Positions 18,732-27,343 of a stretch of 64,000 bases of DNA are shown piece by piece. This stretch comes from CG2-30-36-16 sp964372115 (GTDB taxonomy: Bacteria > Bacteroidota > Ignavibacteria > Ignavibacteriales > Ignavibacteriaceae). Position numbers and translations under genes: made by a program. Position 1 is the first letter of the stretch; each line of letters opens with the position of its first letter. A model generated the notes under the pieces. That model was not told where the DNA came from, did no database searches, and saw only the letters and a program-made list of their open reading frames with translations. The DNA lies in NCBI GenBank assembly GCA_964372115.1, contig CAYJPN010000001.1, positions 184,144-248,143 on the forward strand. The letters are read 5' to 3'.

Positions 18732-20687
18732 TCACAAATCATCATCCATGTCGATTTTTAAATCCGTTGCGTTTGTTACTTCGCCATCGGGCTTTATTTT
18801 AAATGGATTTTTTATATCCTTTGTTTCAGTGTCGCTAATAAAAACAGTTAACATAGGTTTTACAAGCGCTGCTTTTATTTTTTCCACAGTTGTTTTTTCT
18901 TTCACGAAGAAAATATATGCAGTGGGTTTATCTGTCCACCTTGTTGACATCCGAACGACACCATCATCAGCAGAGAGATGGCTTGTGAGCGAGCCGAAAT
19001 ATCTCCTCATCGGCGCGGCGCCTGCTTCGGGCATCGGGAAGGATAAAACTGCCAATTCTTCAGGTTTGTATTCCTGGTAGTCATTAAATTCTCTGTCGTA
19101 TATACGGAATATACGTTGGCGGTATTCCGAAAGCTGCAAATAATCTTTTACTGTTCCTTTACCATCAACATTAAAATCCAGCTCAATATCTTCGTTGCCT
19201 GTTGGTTTTTTAGCTGTAACTTCTTCCCTCTCAATCTGTGCAATCATCTCGTCAACATTAGTTTTTGACGGATCATAAAAGATTGAAGTTAGAACTGGTT
19301 CGCCATAGTGAGTTTCAAAACCATAAACTGCGGCATTATCTCTTAGAGAATAAAAAAGATTATTGAAATCATAAAGATCGAATAATCCGTAAATACCAAC
19401 CTGCCATTCAGCAATCGAATCGACTGTGCCTGGTTTAGGAATATGCACCTGAATTTTCGTCGGTGTGAATAAAGATTCTTTTACTTTCTTTTCGGAAATT
19501 ACTTTGGGGTCGTAGTAGATAACAACAGTGTGAGAACTTGCATAAGTATCTAACCCGTGTATTCCTTCAATTTTATCCAAAGTATTTTTCAACGACATTG
19601 AACTGCCGTAACACTTTACATTTTTTAAACCGGTTTGTTTGTATTCAGCGTAGTCTCCATTCGGATTATAATTATCCCATCGTTCGCTGATAGTATTAAA
19701 TTCAATTTGAGTTGAAGCGCCAAGGCTTAGTAGAATTAATATTGTAACGGCGATAGGGGCAAGATATTTGAAATTCTTTTTCTTACCAACAGTTAAAGTA
19801 TTTTTTAGCGGGCAATGGTAAACACAATCCGTACACAAATTACAATCGATGTGAGTAACTTCTTTATACTCCGAAATTTTTATACCCTGCGGGCATTTTG
19901 CATCGCACAATCCGCAATCGGTACATTTATCTTCATCACGCGTAATTTTAGGATACGGCATTAAGAAACTTCGCATGAAGCCAACTTCGGTTAGTAAACC
20001 TAGTAGAACGAGCGCACCTATTAACCAAACATAACTTATCTCAGCGCCTAGAGCATTTATAACCACGAACAATAAAATAATTACGGCAGCAGGTATAATA
20101 TTTAAAAATATATTGCTTACAGCTCCGAGCGGACATAAATATTTGCACCAGAATAGTCTGAAAAATATCGAGCCTAAAATTGCAATTGCTAATGCTGTTA
20201 TTGCAAACCACATTGTTATGTCAACATTATCAAACAAATTCGCCGAGGCAAAGTATGGGTCGTATTCTTTACAGAAAAGTTCACTCGTCGTCATTGTTAA
20301 GTACAAGGTGATAAATAAAAGCACATATTTTAGAGCTCTCATCGGACGATCTAATAAGCGAGGCATGTTTATGCGAACTTTTAGTTTTTCACCAAACCTG
20401 CCAAGCCACTCCGATACTGTGCCTATGGGACAAAGATAGCTGCAAAACAGCTTACCAATAATTATTACGCCAACAATTAAACCTATGCCCAACATCAATT
20501 GTACTTCACTCATTGTGCAAGACATTGTTCCCTGGTTTAATTTACTACCGAGCGACGCCAAACCACCAAATGGGCAGTAAGCCTCGAAATCGGCAACATA
20601 TGCGGAATCGAAAAGAGGACGTACAGCTACATAGCCGATAAGTCCTAAAATTATAAATTGGAAAATTAGCCGTATCTTATTTTTCAT
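18732..20687 (-). CDS. Membrane polyferredoxin (NapH/CcoG-like) with periplasmic degenerate HMA-like domain
   Basis: A 651-residue membrane protein. The N-terminal half has about six membrane segments and two NapH-type CxxxCP sites (Cys82-Cys86 CSYLCP and Cys181-Cys185 CKYLCP), then two ferredoxin 4Fe-4S motifs (Cys255/258/261/265 and Cys282/285/288/292). After a last membrane segment (about 308-324) comes a long C-terminal part. It begins like a heavy-metal-associated domain (about 355-410) but has one Cys (KNVKCYG) instead of CxxC. It may move electrons across the membrane to reduce an imported metal or cofactor. It lies between the two surface-uptake modules, so a link to metal uptake is plausible but unproven. 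Confidence 0.78.
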   Translation of the reverse strand: MKNKIRLIFQFIILGLIGYVAVRPLFDSAYVADFEAYCPFGGLASLGSKLNQGTMSCTMSEVQLMLGIGLIVGVIIIGKLFCSYLCPIGTVSEWLGRFGEKLKVRINMPRLLDRPMRALKYVLLFITLYLTMTTSELFCKEYDPYFASANLFDNVDITMWFAITALAIAILGSIFFRLFWCKYLCPLGAVSNIFLNIIPAAVIILLFVVINALGAEISYVWLIGALVLLGLLTEVGFMRSFLMPYPKITRDEDKCTDCGLCDAKCPQGIKISEYKEVTHIDCNLCTDCVYHCPLKNTLTVGKKKNFKYLAPIAVTILILLSLGASTQIEFNTISERWDNYNPNGDYAEYKQTGLKNVKCYGSSMSLKNTLDKIEGIHGLDTYASSHTVVIYYDPKVISEKKVKESLFTPTKIQVHIPKPGTVDSIAEWQVGIYGLFDLYDFNNLFYSLRDNAAVYGFETHYGEPVLTSIFYDPSKTNVDEMIAQIEREEVTAKKPTGNEDIELDFNVDGKGTVKDYLQLSEYRQRIFRIYDREFNDYQEYKPEELAVLSFPMPEAGAAPMRRYFGSLTSHLSADDGVVRMSTRWTDKPTAYIFFVKEKTTVEKIKAALVKPMLTVFISDTETKDIKNPFKIKPDGEVTNATDLKIDMDDDL

Positions 20688-20711
20688 TGAAGTAACCTAA
20701 TATTAATAAGA

Positions 20712-20733
20712 GGGAGATGCCGAGGCATCTCCC
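20712..20733 (-). terminator. Stem-loop terminator after the T9SS repeat protein gene
   Basis: GGGAGATGCC (20712-20721) and GGCATCTCCC (20724-20733) are exact complements, giving at least an eight-base stem with a small loop. On the minus strand the stem is followed by TCTTATTAATATT. It sits ten bases beyond the stop codon at 20743 and before the polyferredoxin gene, so it should separate the module 2 operon from the polyferredoxin. Confidence 0.7.
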
Positions 20734-20742
20734 GGATTAAAG

Positions 20743-22710
20743 TTATTGTATTAGAGACATTTTTTTTGAAGTGGAAAATAGCTCACCGTTTTTACCGGCA
20801 GCATATAATTTATAAATGTACACACCGCTCGAGAGATTATGCGCATCAAAAGTAAACTGATGATGACCGGCTGTTAATTGACCTTTTACAACCTTGCTAA
20901 TTTCTTCACCGAGAGAGTTAAAGATTGTTACTGTAACATTTGCCTCAACAGGCAGTTCAAAACTAATTACAGTCGATGGATTAAACGGGTTAGGGTAGTT
21001 TTGATTTAGTGCAAATTCTGTCGGTTGGCTTATCTCAACTTCAACTGTTTTTGAATATGATGATGTTCCATCCAGATCAATTTGTTTTAACCGGTAACTA
21101 TATTTACCCGCACTCAAATCTTTATCATTAAAAGAGTAACTTGAAGGATTGGTTGTTGTTCCGTTACCTTTAATAAATGTAACCGAGTTAAACATTCCGT
21201 CAATGACTTTTCTTTCAACAACAAAGCCTGAATTATTTATTTCCGTTGCGGTAACCCAATTTAAATTAACATTGTTACCAGCTACAGAAGCATTGAACGA
21301 AACAAGTTCAACCGGAACAGGATTATCACCAATTTTTGTTATGTAAATATCTTCGGAACCTGCTGAAGTTAATTGAATAGTACCGAATGAAGCTCCCTGT
21401 TGAAAATAACCGGTGGCTAAGAAATTACCGCCAAGGTCGCACGCTGCAGCATAACCTTTTTCGGTTCCGAGACCGCCTGCCTGTTTAACCCATAATATAT
21501 CGTTATTGGGTGCTATCTTCATCATGAAGGCATCGTCACCGCCAGCGCTGGTCAATGTAGTTGTGTAAAAAGTAGCAGTTTCCTGAAATTCACCTGTCAT
21601 ATACAAATATCCTGAGGCATCCGAAACTATATCTTCCGCATTATCATCACCAGCTCCGCCAGATCCATATGCATTAACAAAATTTCCGTCAAGATCTAAT
21701 ACTGCATAGAAGATATCTTCATCTCCGGCTAAACCGGAAACTGTATTGAGATTGAAAGTGCCAAAGGTTGCAGCACTATCATAATAACCCACAGCATAAA
21801 TATGACCGTTTGCATATGTTATGCCTTGACCTATATCGCCTAAAGGACCTCCTGCAGATTTAGCCCAAAGAATATTTCCGTTTGGATCAAACTTTGCAAT
21901 AAATGCATCGGTAGCGCCATTGCTTGTTAATACTATAGAACCAAAATTAGCTTCGGTATTATACATACCGGTAACATAAACATTACCTGCAGGGTCGAAG
22001 CAAACATCCCTCGTCTCTTCTGTACTGAGAGTCCCGCCCATATTCGCAGCCCAAAGTGGTGTTCCATTCGGATCATATTTAACAACGGCTGCATCCCTGT
22101 TTCCATGAGTTGTTAAAGTTATACTACCGAAAGTAGCTGTAAGCGCGGTTGAACTGCCAAAATAACATGCAACTGCTGAGTTACCGGCGGCATCAACGGC
22201 AATAGAGTATGGAGATAATTGGGATACACTGAATCCTTGTTTAATCCATAAAATATTTCCCGCTGTGTCATATTTTGCGATAAACATATCAAGGTTGCCT
22301 GCACTGGTAAGCATCGAGTCGCTAAAATTTGCAGTCCCGTATAAGTGACCGGTGACCAGGATATTGCCATCAGGGTCAAGCACTACCCCAAAACCTCTAT
22401 CCGTAAGAGTTCCGCCGCCGCCGCGAGCCCAAACTGCGTTTCCAACATTGTCAAATTTAGCTAAGTAATAATCGTAATTACCAAAACTTGTTAAAGTAAC
22501 GCCATTTCCAAAATCACTGGTATTTTGATAGTAGCCTGTAGTGTAAACATTGCCTATAGCGTCTACAACGAGAGAGCGACCGTAATCTTTCCCTGTACTG
22601 CTTATTTGTTTTGCCCAATTAAAATCGGGGATAACCTGAGAATAAGCTAATGCAGCAGAAAAGAAAACAACCGATATTATGAGACAGGTTTTTTTTGTAA
22701 AAAGACTCAT
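20743..22710 (-). CDS. Secreted SBBP-type repeat protein with fibronectin-like and T9SS sorting domains
   Basis: A 655-residue protein with a signal peptide ending AYSQ. About residues 35-480 are roughly ten repeats of the form 'GNVYVTGYY ... FG ... LTSAG ... DAFIAKFDPNGN', the SBBP/beta-propeller-like repeat. Then comes a fibronectin-like domain (PVELVSFN) and a T9SS type A tail (LNQNYPNPFNPST, then SGVYIYKL). It is 47 bases after the M16 peptidase gene, so it is probably the last gene of the copy 2 operon, which ends at the hairpin at 20712. A surface-exposed adhesin or binding protein is likely; no enzyme motif is seen. Confidence 0.82.
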   Translation of the reverse strand: MSLFTKKTCLIISVVFFSAALAYSQVIPDFNWAKQISSTGKDYGRSLVVDAIGNVYTTGYYQNTSDFGNGVTLTSFGNYDYYLAKFDNVGNAVWARGGGGTLTDRGFGVVLDPDGNILVTGHLYGTANFSDSMLTSAGNLDMFIAKYDTAGNILWIKQGFSVSQLSPYSIAVDAAGNSAVACYFGSSTALTATFGSITLTTHGNRDAAVVKYDPNGTPLWAANMGGTLSTEETRDVCFDPAGNVYVTGMYNTEANFGSIVLTSNGATDAFIAKFDPNGNILWAKSAGGPLGDIGQGITYANGHIYAVGYYDSAATFGTFNLNTVSGLAGDEDIFYAVLDLDGNFVNAYGSGGAGDDNAEDIVSDASGYLYMTGEFQETATFYTTTLTSAGGDDAFMMKIAPNNDILWVKQAGGLGTEKGYAAACDLGGNFLATGYFQQGASFGTIQLTSAGSEDIYITKIGDNPVPVELVSFNASVAGNNVNLNWVTATEINNSGFVVERKVIDGMFNSVTFIKGNGTTTNPSSYSFNDKDLSAGKYSYRLKQIDLDGTSSYSKTVEVEISQPTEFALNQNYPNPFNPSTVISFELPVEANVTVTIFNSLGEEISKVVKGQLTAGHHQFTFDAHNLSSGVYIYKLYAAGKNGELFSTSKKMSLIQ

Positions 22711-22757
22711 AACCTCATCCTTTCATTTATAATTGAATAAAGAACTATTTATTAGAA

Positions 22758-25565
22758 TTAGATTTTATCTTTCAAGTGATCCAATGAATTTTCTTCGATC
22801 GGACCATCTACAACTATTACATAATTATCTATTGTTAAATATTTGCGGGCAACCCGCATTACATCTTCTTTACTAATCTTTAAAATCCTTTCGGCTTTTT
22901 TATCAAACTGATCGAAAGGTTCGTTATCTTTCATCGCATTAAATGCTATCTGCGCAGCATCGTCCGGGGTTTCTATGTAAAATGGAAGCAACCCGAGTTG
23001 ACGGTTTTTTGCTGCACTCAATTCTTCATCTGTAATTCCGCCGTCGAACAATTTATTAATTTCACTATATATTCCGCTAATCACCTTTTCAACGTTTTGC
23101 GGACCGGTTTTGGTGTTAAACTTCCAATAACCAATTTTGTCGCTTCGCTTCCACAATTCGCTTTTTATACCGTATATTAAACCTTGCTTATCGCGAAGTT
23201 CAATACCCATGCGAGATGTTAGCGCACTGCCAGCCAAAATATAGTTTAAAACAGATACAATTTCATCCTCATTTGAATCTATATTATTAAATGGTGTAAA
23301 CCCGATATTGATTGTACATTCGGTATAATCTTTTTCAGGGAACACTTTTATCTCTTTCATTTTTACTTCTTTTACCGGGGGCGTGTTTATTATTTCCGGT
23401 GCATCCGAATCACTGCTCCAATTGCCGAAGTGTTTATTTGCAAGCGATTTCATCTCGTCTATGGTCATATCACCAACCATTAAAATACTTGTTCTATCCG
23501 GTCTAAAATATTTTTTATGAAGAGCATATAGATCGTCGCGGGTTATACTTTTTAAAGATTCAACGGTGCTGTTATATTGTGTATAAGGATGATCTTCAAA
23601 CAACTTGTTGTACATATAATAAAAAGCTTTCATCCCGGTTTGTTTGAACCGATTTTTTGCTGAGATTATATGCCGGGGTCTAAGTTTTTCAAGTTCCTCA
23701 TTCCGCAAACCTGGTTTGGTTAAAAGATCGAAACCAACATTCATCATTTCATCCGCGTCTTTTAGCAATGAATAACCTGAGAAAAAGATTCCGCTGTAAC
23801 TTCCATTAACGCCGAATGAAAAAGGTACAAATGCCATTCTTTCACTCATCTCATCATAAGTTAGTTTTTCGGTGCCCCTGTTAATCACATCCGAAAGAAG
23901 CGTAGAAATGCCGGGCTTGCCCCCTTCCAGAGCTTCGGTAATCAAACCGGTTTCAATAATTCCCGCAATACTGATAGTGGGAGTAAGATGATTTTCAATT
24001 GCATAAACTGTTATTCCGTTTTCAAGTTTCAGGGTTTTTATCATCGGCGCAATCGGTTTTGGTTTGATGATATCATCGCCGGGGATATTGGCGATAGCGT
24101 CCATCATCACGGTTGCCTCTAAAGGCGAAGTGAAGAAAAATGAACCGGGATAAGTTTCATTCAAAGATTGAATGTCGCCTTCATCCTCATTCTCGCTGCC
24201 TGTTACTGAGTCCTTAACGGCACCGGGTTTCGGATAACTGTAAGCAATTGTAACCATTTCCGGTTGGAAATATTTATTCATTACCGATTGTATCTCTTCC
24301 TTTGTAACGGCAAGTAGTCTTTTATCAAACTCCTCAAGCATCTCATACCCGAAATAGGCTTCATAGCGGCTCATCCTTGTCCCGATGTCAGCGTTCTTTT
24401 GGTAACTGCTTACCTGGTTAAATTGGTAGCGGTTTTTTACCTTTTGAAGCTCGTGATTGCTAACCGGTTCATCCTGCATTTTTTTAAGTTCTTGCCATAC
24501 AATTGCTTCAACACGTTCAAGGCTGCTATCGGGTCGGCAGCCGACTGATATTTGAAACAATCCCGGGTCTTTTACCATACCAAAGCCACCCGAGGCAACT
24601 GTTGCAATTTTGTCTGTCTCTATTAGTCTTTTGTACAAACGTGCGTCGCGGCTGCGTTCACATAAAATCATTCCTGCCATTCTCAAAGCCGCTGCATCGG
24701 GGTCTTTATATGTAGGAACATGAAACGCCATTCTGATTGAAGGGCTTGAATTATCAGCATGATAAAGGGAAAAAGTTTTTCTTACTTTCTGAGGTTGTTC
24801 GATAACTGAAATTTCTTTTACTTCCGGGCCAGATGGTATTCCGCCATAATATTGATTCACAAGTTTTAGCATCGCTTCGGTATTAAAATCACCAACCAAA
24901 ACTAATAAAGCGTTATTAGGAGTGTAATGCGTTTTGTAATAATTGTATGCCTGATCCCTTGTAACCGCATCAAGATCAGAAGGCCAGCCGATCACAGGAT
25001 CACGATTAGGATGAGAATCGTATGCAATTGCGTTCATCATTTCGTTAAGAATACCGATGGCTTTGCTTTCACTGCGCATTCTTCTTTCTTGCTTTATAAC
25101 CTGTATTTCTGATGTGAATTCATCATGATTAAATGAAGAATTTTGCATTCTGTCGGATTCAATATCCATTGCAATTTCAATTTTATTTGCAGGAAGATAC
25201 TCATAGTAACTTGTCATATCATTGCTTGTAAAAGCGTTAAAAATGCCGCTGTTATTAGATATGATTTTTGATGCCTTGCCTTTACCATATTTCGGCGTCC
25301 CTTTGAACATCAGATGTTCTACAACATGTGATATACCTGTAATTCCAAGTTGTTCATTACGCGAACCGACTTTGTAAGTGAGTTGATGATATATTAAAGG
25401 CGCTATGTGGCGTTCCATTGTTAGGATAATAAGACCATTATCAAGTTTATGGCGGTAAACTTTCCCTTCTTGATATTCGCCCGGTGTAACAGCGGATGTG
25501 TTTGAAAGGACAAACATTGAAAATATTATTAAAGTGAAGAGTAAAGTTTGTACATTTTTTTTCAT
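22758..25565 (-). CDS. Periplasmic M16-family zinc peptidase (two M16 units)
   Basis: A 935-residue exported protein. The N-terminal unit has the inverted zinc motif HVVEH (His80, Glu83, His84) and the distal Glu near 160 (KQERRMRSE), so it should be active. A second M16-like unit (about 510-930) lacks the motif, as usual in this family. The length is like that of PqqL/FusC periplasmic peptidases, which degrade imported ferredoxin after TonB-dependent uptake in enterobacteria. Here too it lies in an operon downstream of a TonB receptor, beside an M28 peptidase. The FusC-like role is an analogy; many Bacteroidota M16 enzymes have other substrates. Confidence 0.88.
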   Translation of the reverse strand: MKKNVQTLLFTLIIFSMFVLSNTSAVTPGEYQEGKVYRHKLDNGLIILTMERHIAPLIYHQLTYKVGSRNEQLGITGISHVVEHLMFKGTPKYGKGKASKIISNNSGIFNAFTSNDMTSYYEYLPANKIEIAMDIESDRMQNSSFNHDEFTSEIQVIKQERRMRSESKAIGILNEMMNAIAYDSHPNRDPVIGWPSDLDAVTRDQAYNYYKTHYTPNNALLVLVGDFNTEAMLKLVNQYYGGIPSGPEVKEISVIEQPQKVRKTFSLYHADNSSPSIRMAFHVPTYKDPDAAALRMAGMILCERSRDARLYKRLIETDKIATVASGGFGMVKDPGLFQISVGCRPDSSLERVEAIVWQELKKMQDEPVSNHELQKVKNRYQFNQVSSYQKNADIGTRMSRYEAYFGYEMLEEFDKRLLAVTKEEIQSVMNKYFQPEMVTIAYSYPKPGAVKDSVTGSENEDEGDIQSLNETYPGSFFFTSPLEATVMMDAIANIPGDDIIKPKPIAPMIKTLKLENGITVYAIENHLTPTISIAGIIETGLITEALEGGKPGISTLLSDVINRGTEKLTYDEMSERMAFVPFSFGVNGSYSGIFFSGYSLLKDADEMMNVGFDLLTKPGLRNEELEKLRPRHIISAKNRFKQTGMKAFYYMYNKLFEDHPYTQYNSTVESLKSITRDDLYALHKKYFRPDRTSILMVGDMTIDEMKSLANKHFGNWSSDSDAPEIINTPPVKEVKMKEIKVFPEKDYTECTINIGFTPFNNIDSNEDEIVSVLNYILAGSALTSRMGIELRDKQGLIYGIKSELWKRSDKIGYWKFNTKTGPQNVEKVISGIYSEINKLFDGGITDEELSAAKNRQLGLLPFYIETPDDAAQIAFNAMKDNEPFDQFDKKAERILKISKEDVMRVARKYLTIDNYVIVVDGPIEENSLDHLKDKI

Positions 25566-25580
25566 TTTTATGCCGTAAAA

Positions 25581-27329
25581 TTATTTAGTTGATTTTTCTG
25601 TTTCGCCTCTGAATTTTCGCTGGCGTTCCAAAGATTCTTTTACAAGTTCGGTTTTTTCTTCGGTTGAAAGCGCTCTGTACTTGGGGTAGATTTTGGCATC
25701 ACCTAAAATTCTTCCCGTTAAATACGCAAGCTTTGTTACTTTTTCAATTTTTTTTGTATCAATTTTGTCAACATCATCAAAGGGGGTATGATAGTCATCA
25801 TGCAAACCGGCGAAGAAAAATATTGACGGTATTTCTTTTTTTAAAAACGGACCCTGGTCGCTTGCAAAATTTAGTAAACCGACATTATAAAGAAGCTCGA
25901 AACCGATTTCTTTATTTGCCTTCTCAACAATTGCTTTAACATCATCGCTATAAAATGGTCCGCCAATCCATAAAAGTTCCGGCTCATTTCTTCCGATCAT
26001 ATCAAGATTCATCATAGCAATTGTTTTATTAAGCGGAAAAATCGGTTGAACATATGCATAATATTTTGAGCCGAGCATTCCGTTTTCTTCGGCGCTAAAC
26101 GCAATAAAAAGCATACTCCGTTTTGGTTTAGCTTTTGAATATGCTTCTGCAAGTTCGATGAGTCCACAAGTGCCGGAAGCGTTATCATCAGCTCCGTTAT
26201 GTATTTCTCCTTTTTGGTCTTTATTCATTGCCCCGTACTCGCCAAACCCAACGTGGTCGTAATGGGCGCCGATAACTACGACTTCCTTTTTTAATTCCGG
26301 ATCGCTTCCTTCAATAAAGCCTGCAACATTTTGTGTCGTAATAAGTTCATTATTAAAATTAATTTCAAATGAAACTGTTTTATTTGTTATTTCAAAGGGC
26401 GCGGGCTGTAAAGAATTTTCCAAATTTTCCACAGCATTTTTCAAATTAAAATCTGTATTTTCAAACAATTTCTTTGCGCAAGCACTAGTTACATAAAATA
26501 CTGGAATGCCGTCATTTTTTAATTCGGGCAAATGAAAAGATTCCCGTTGAAATGAAGCAGAGATCCGCTCATACTTAATGCTCATTGGTGGTTCAGCTTT
26601 CAACGGCGAACCTATAATAATAACTGCTATTGCTCCTTTTTCACTTGCGGTTTCACTTTTTAACCGCGGGTTAATATATCCGGTTTTTTTATTTACATTG
26701 AATGCCGATCCTGGATCATCTTGTCCTGGGTATCCGTCAATTACAATAACTACTTTATCTTTAACGTCTAAAATTGAACCATCATGCTTTTTATAATCAT
26801 CATAACCATCGGGTCCATCGGATATACCGAAGCCCGCAAATACAAGAGGCGATGTGACTCTTAAATTATTTATAGCATTATACTGTACAAAAAAATCAAT
26901 GCCAAAAGAGTATTTGATAATTACATCTGCGCTTCCCCTTTTTTCATTTATACTAAAATAGTTTTTGTCGCTTAAAGATGATTTTTCCAAATTATATTTT
27001 TGAAAATACTCGTCATAATTACCGGATTTTTTTATATCTAAACTTTCGCGCTGCATTTCAGTTTTTAGCCGTGAAAGTCTCGGATTAGAAAAGGCTGGGT
27101 GAAGACCGTATTCATAAAATTTTTGCGCGATGAACATTGCGGCAATTAAATTTTCATCTGTTCCTGCTGCGCGCCCTTTTAGGCTGTCTGATGCTAAAAA
27201 TGAAATATTATTAAAAATTTCATCTGAAGAGATTGACTCGAATCCTGTTTTCTCCTCCACAGAAAAACCGGTCTGTGTAAAACAGACCGGTGAGTTGAAG
27301 ATAATTATGAGAGCAATTAAAATTTTCAT
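25581..27329 (-). CDS. Exported M28-family aminopeptidase with PA-type insert
   Basis: About 582 residues from ATG 27329 (an adjacent TTG was rejected), with a signal peptide ending VCFTQ. About residues 155-310 resemble a PA (protease-associated) insert. The M28 zinc core follows: GAHYDHVG (His357), HNGADDNASG (Asp382/383), SAEENGMLG (Glu415/416), NLDMIGRNEP (Asp444) and DDYHTPFDD. All metal ligands appear present, so it should be an active aminopeptidase acting outside the cytoplasm. It lies 14 bases after the Ycf48 gene and 15 before the M16 gene, suggesting stepwise digestion of an imported or surface-bound peptide. A hairpin overlaps its signal-peptide codons (27267-27291). Confidence 0.9.
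   Translation of the reverse strand: MKILIALIIIFNSPVCFTQTGFSVEEKTGFESISSDEIFNNISFLASDSLKGRAAGTDENLIAAMFIAQKFYEYGLHPAFSNPRLSRLKTEMQRESLDIKKSGNYDEYFQKYNLEKSSLSDKNYFSINEKRGSADVIIKYSFGIDFFVQYNAINNLRVTSPLVFAGFGISDGPDGYDDYKKHDGSILDVKDKVVIVIDGYPGQDDPGSAFNVNKKTGYINPRLKSETASEKGAIAVIIIGSPLKAEPPMSIKYERISASFQRESFHLPELKNDGIPVFYVTSACAKKLFENTDFNLKNAVENLENSLQPAPFEITNKTVSFEINFNNELITTQNVAGFIEGSDPELKKEVVVIGAHYDHVGFGEYGAMNKDQKGEIHNGADDNASGTCGLIELAEAYSKAKPKRSMLFIAFSAEENGMLGSKYYAYVQPIFPLNKTIAMMNLDMIGRNEPELLWIGGPFYSDDVKAIVEKANKEIGFELLYNVGLLNFASDQGPFLKKEIPSIFFFAGLHDDYHTPFDDVDKIDTKKIEKVTKLAYLTGRILGDAKIYPKYRALSTEEKTELVKESLERQRKFRGETEKSTK
27267..27291 (-). promoter_or_regulatory. Terminator-like hairpin inside the signal-peptide codons of the M28 gene
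   Basis: ACCGGTCTGT (27267-27276) and ACAGACCGGT (27282-27291) are perfect ten-base complements with a five-base loop. On the coding (minus) strand the hairpin is followed by TTTTTC, the form of an intrinsic terminator, but it lies about codons 13-21 of the M28 gene. It could attenuate transcription between the Ycf48 propeller and the peptidases when translation is slow. Confidence 0.5.
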
Positions 27330-27343
27330 CAACTTACATTTCC

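Noticed and set aside
18748..19080. 110-codon plus-strand frame in the polyferredoxin gene
   Set aside because: Antisense to the polyferredoxin C-terminus; no recognisable domain.
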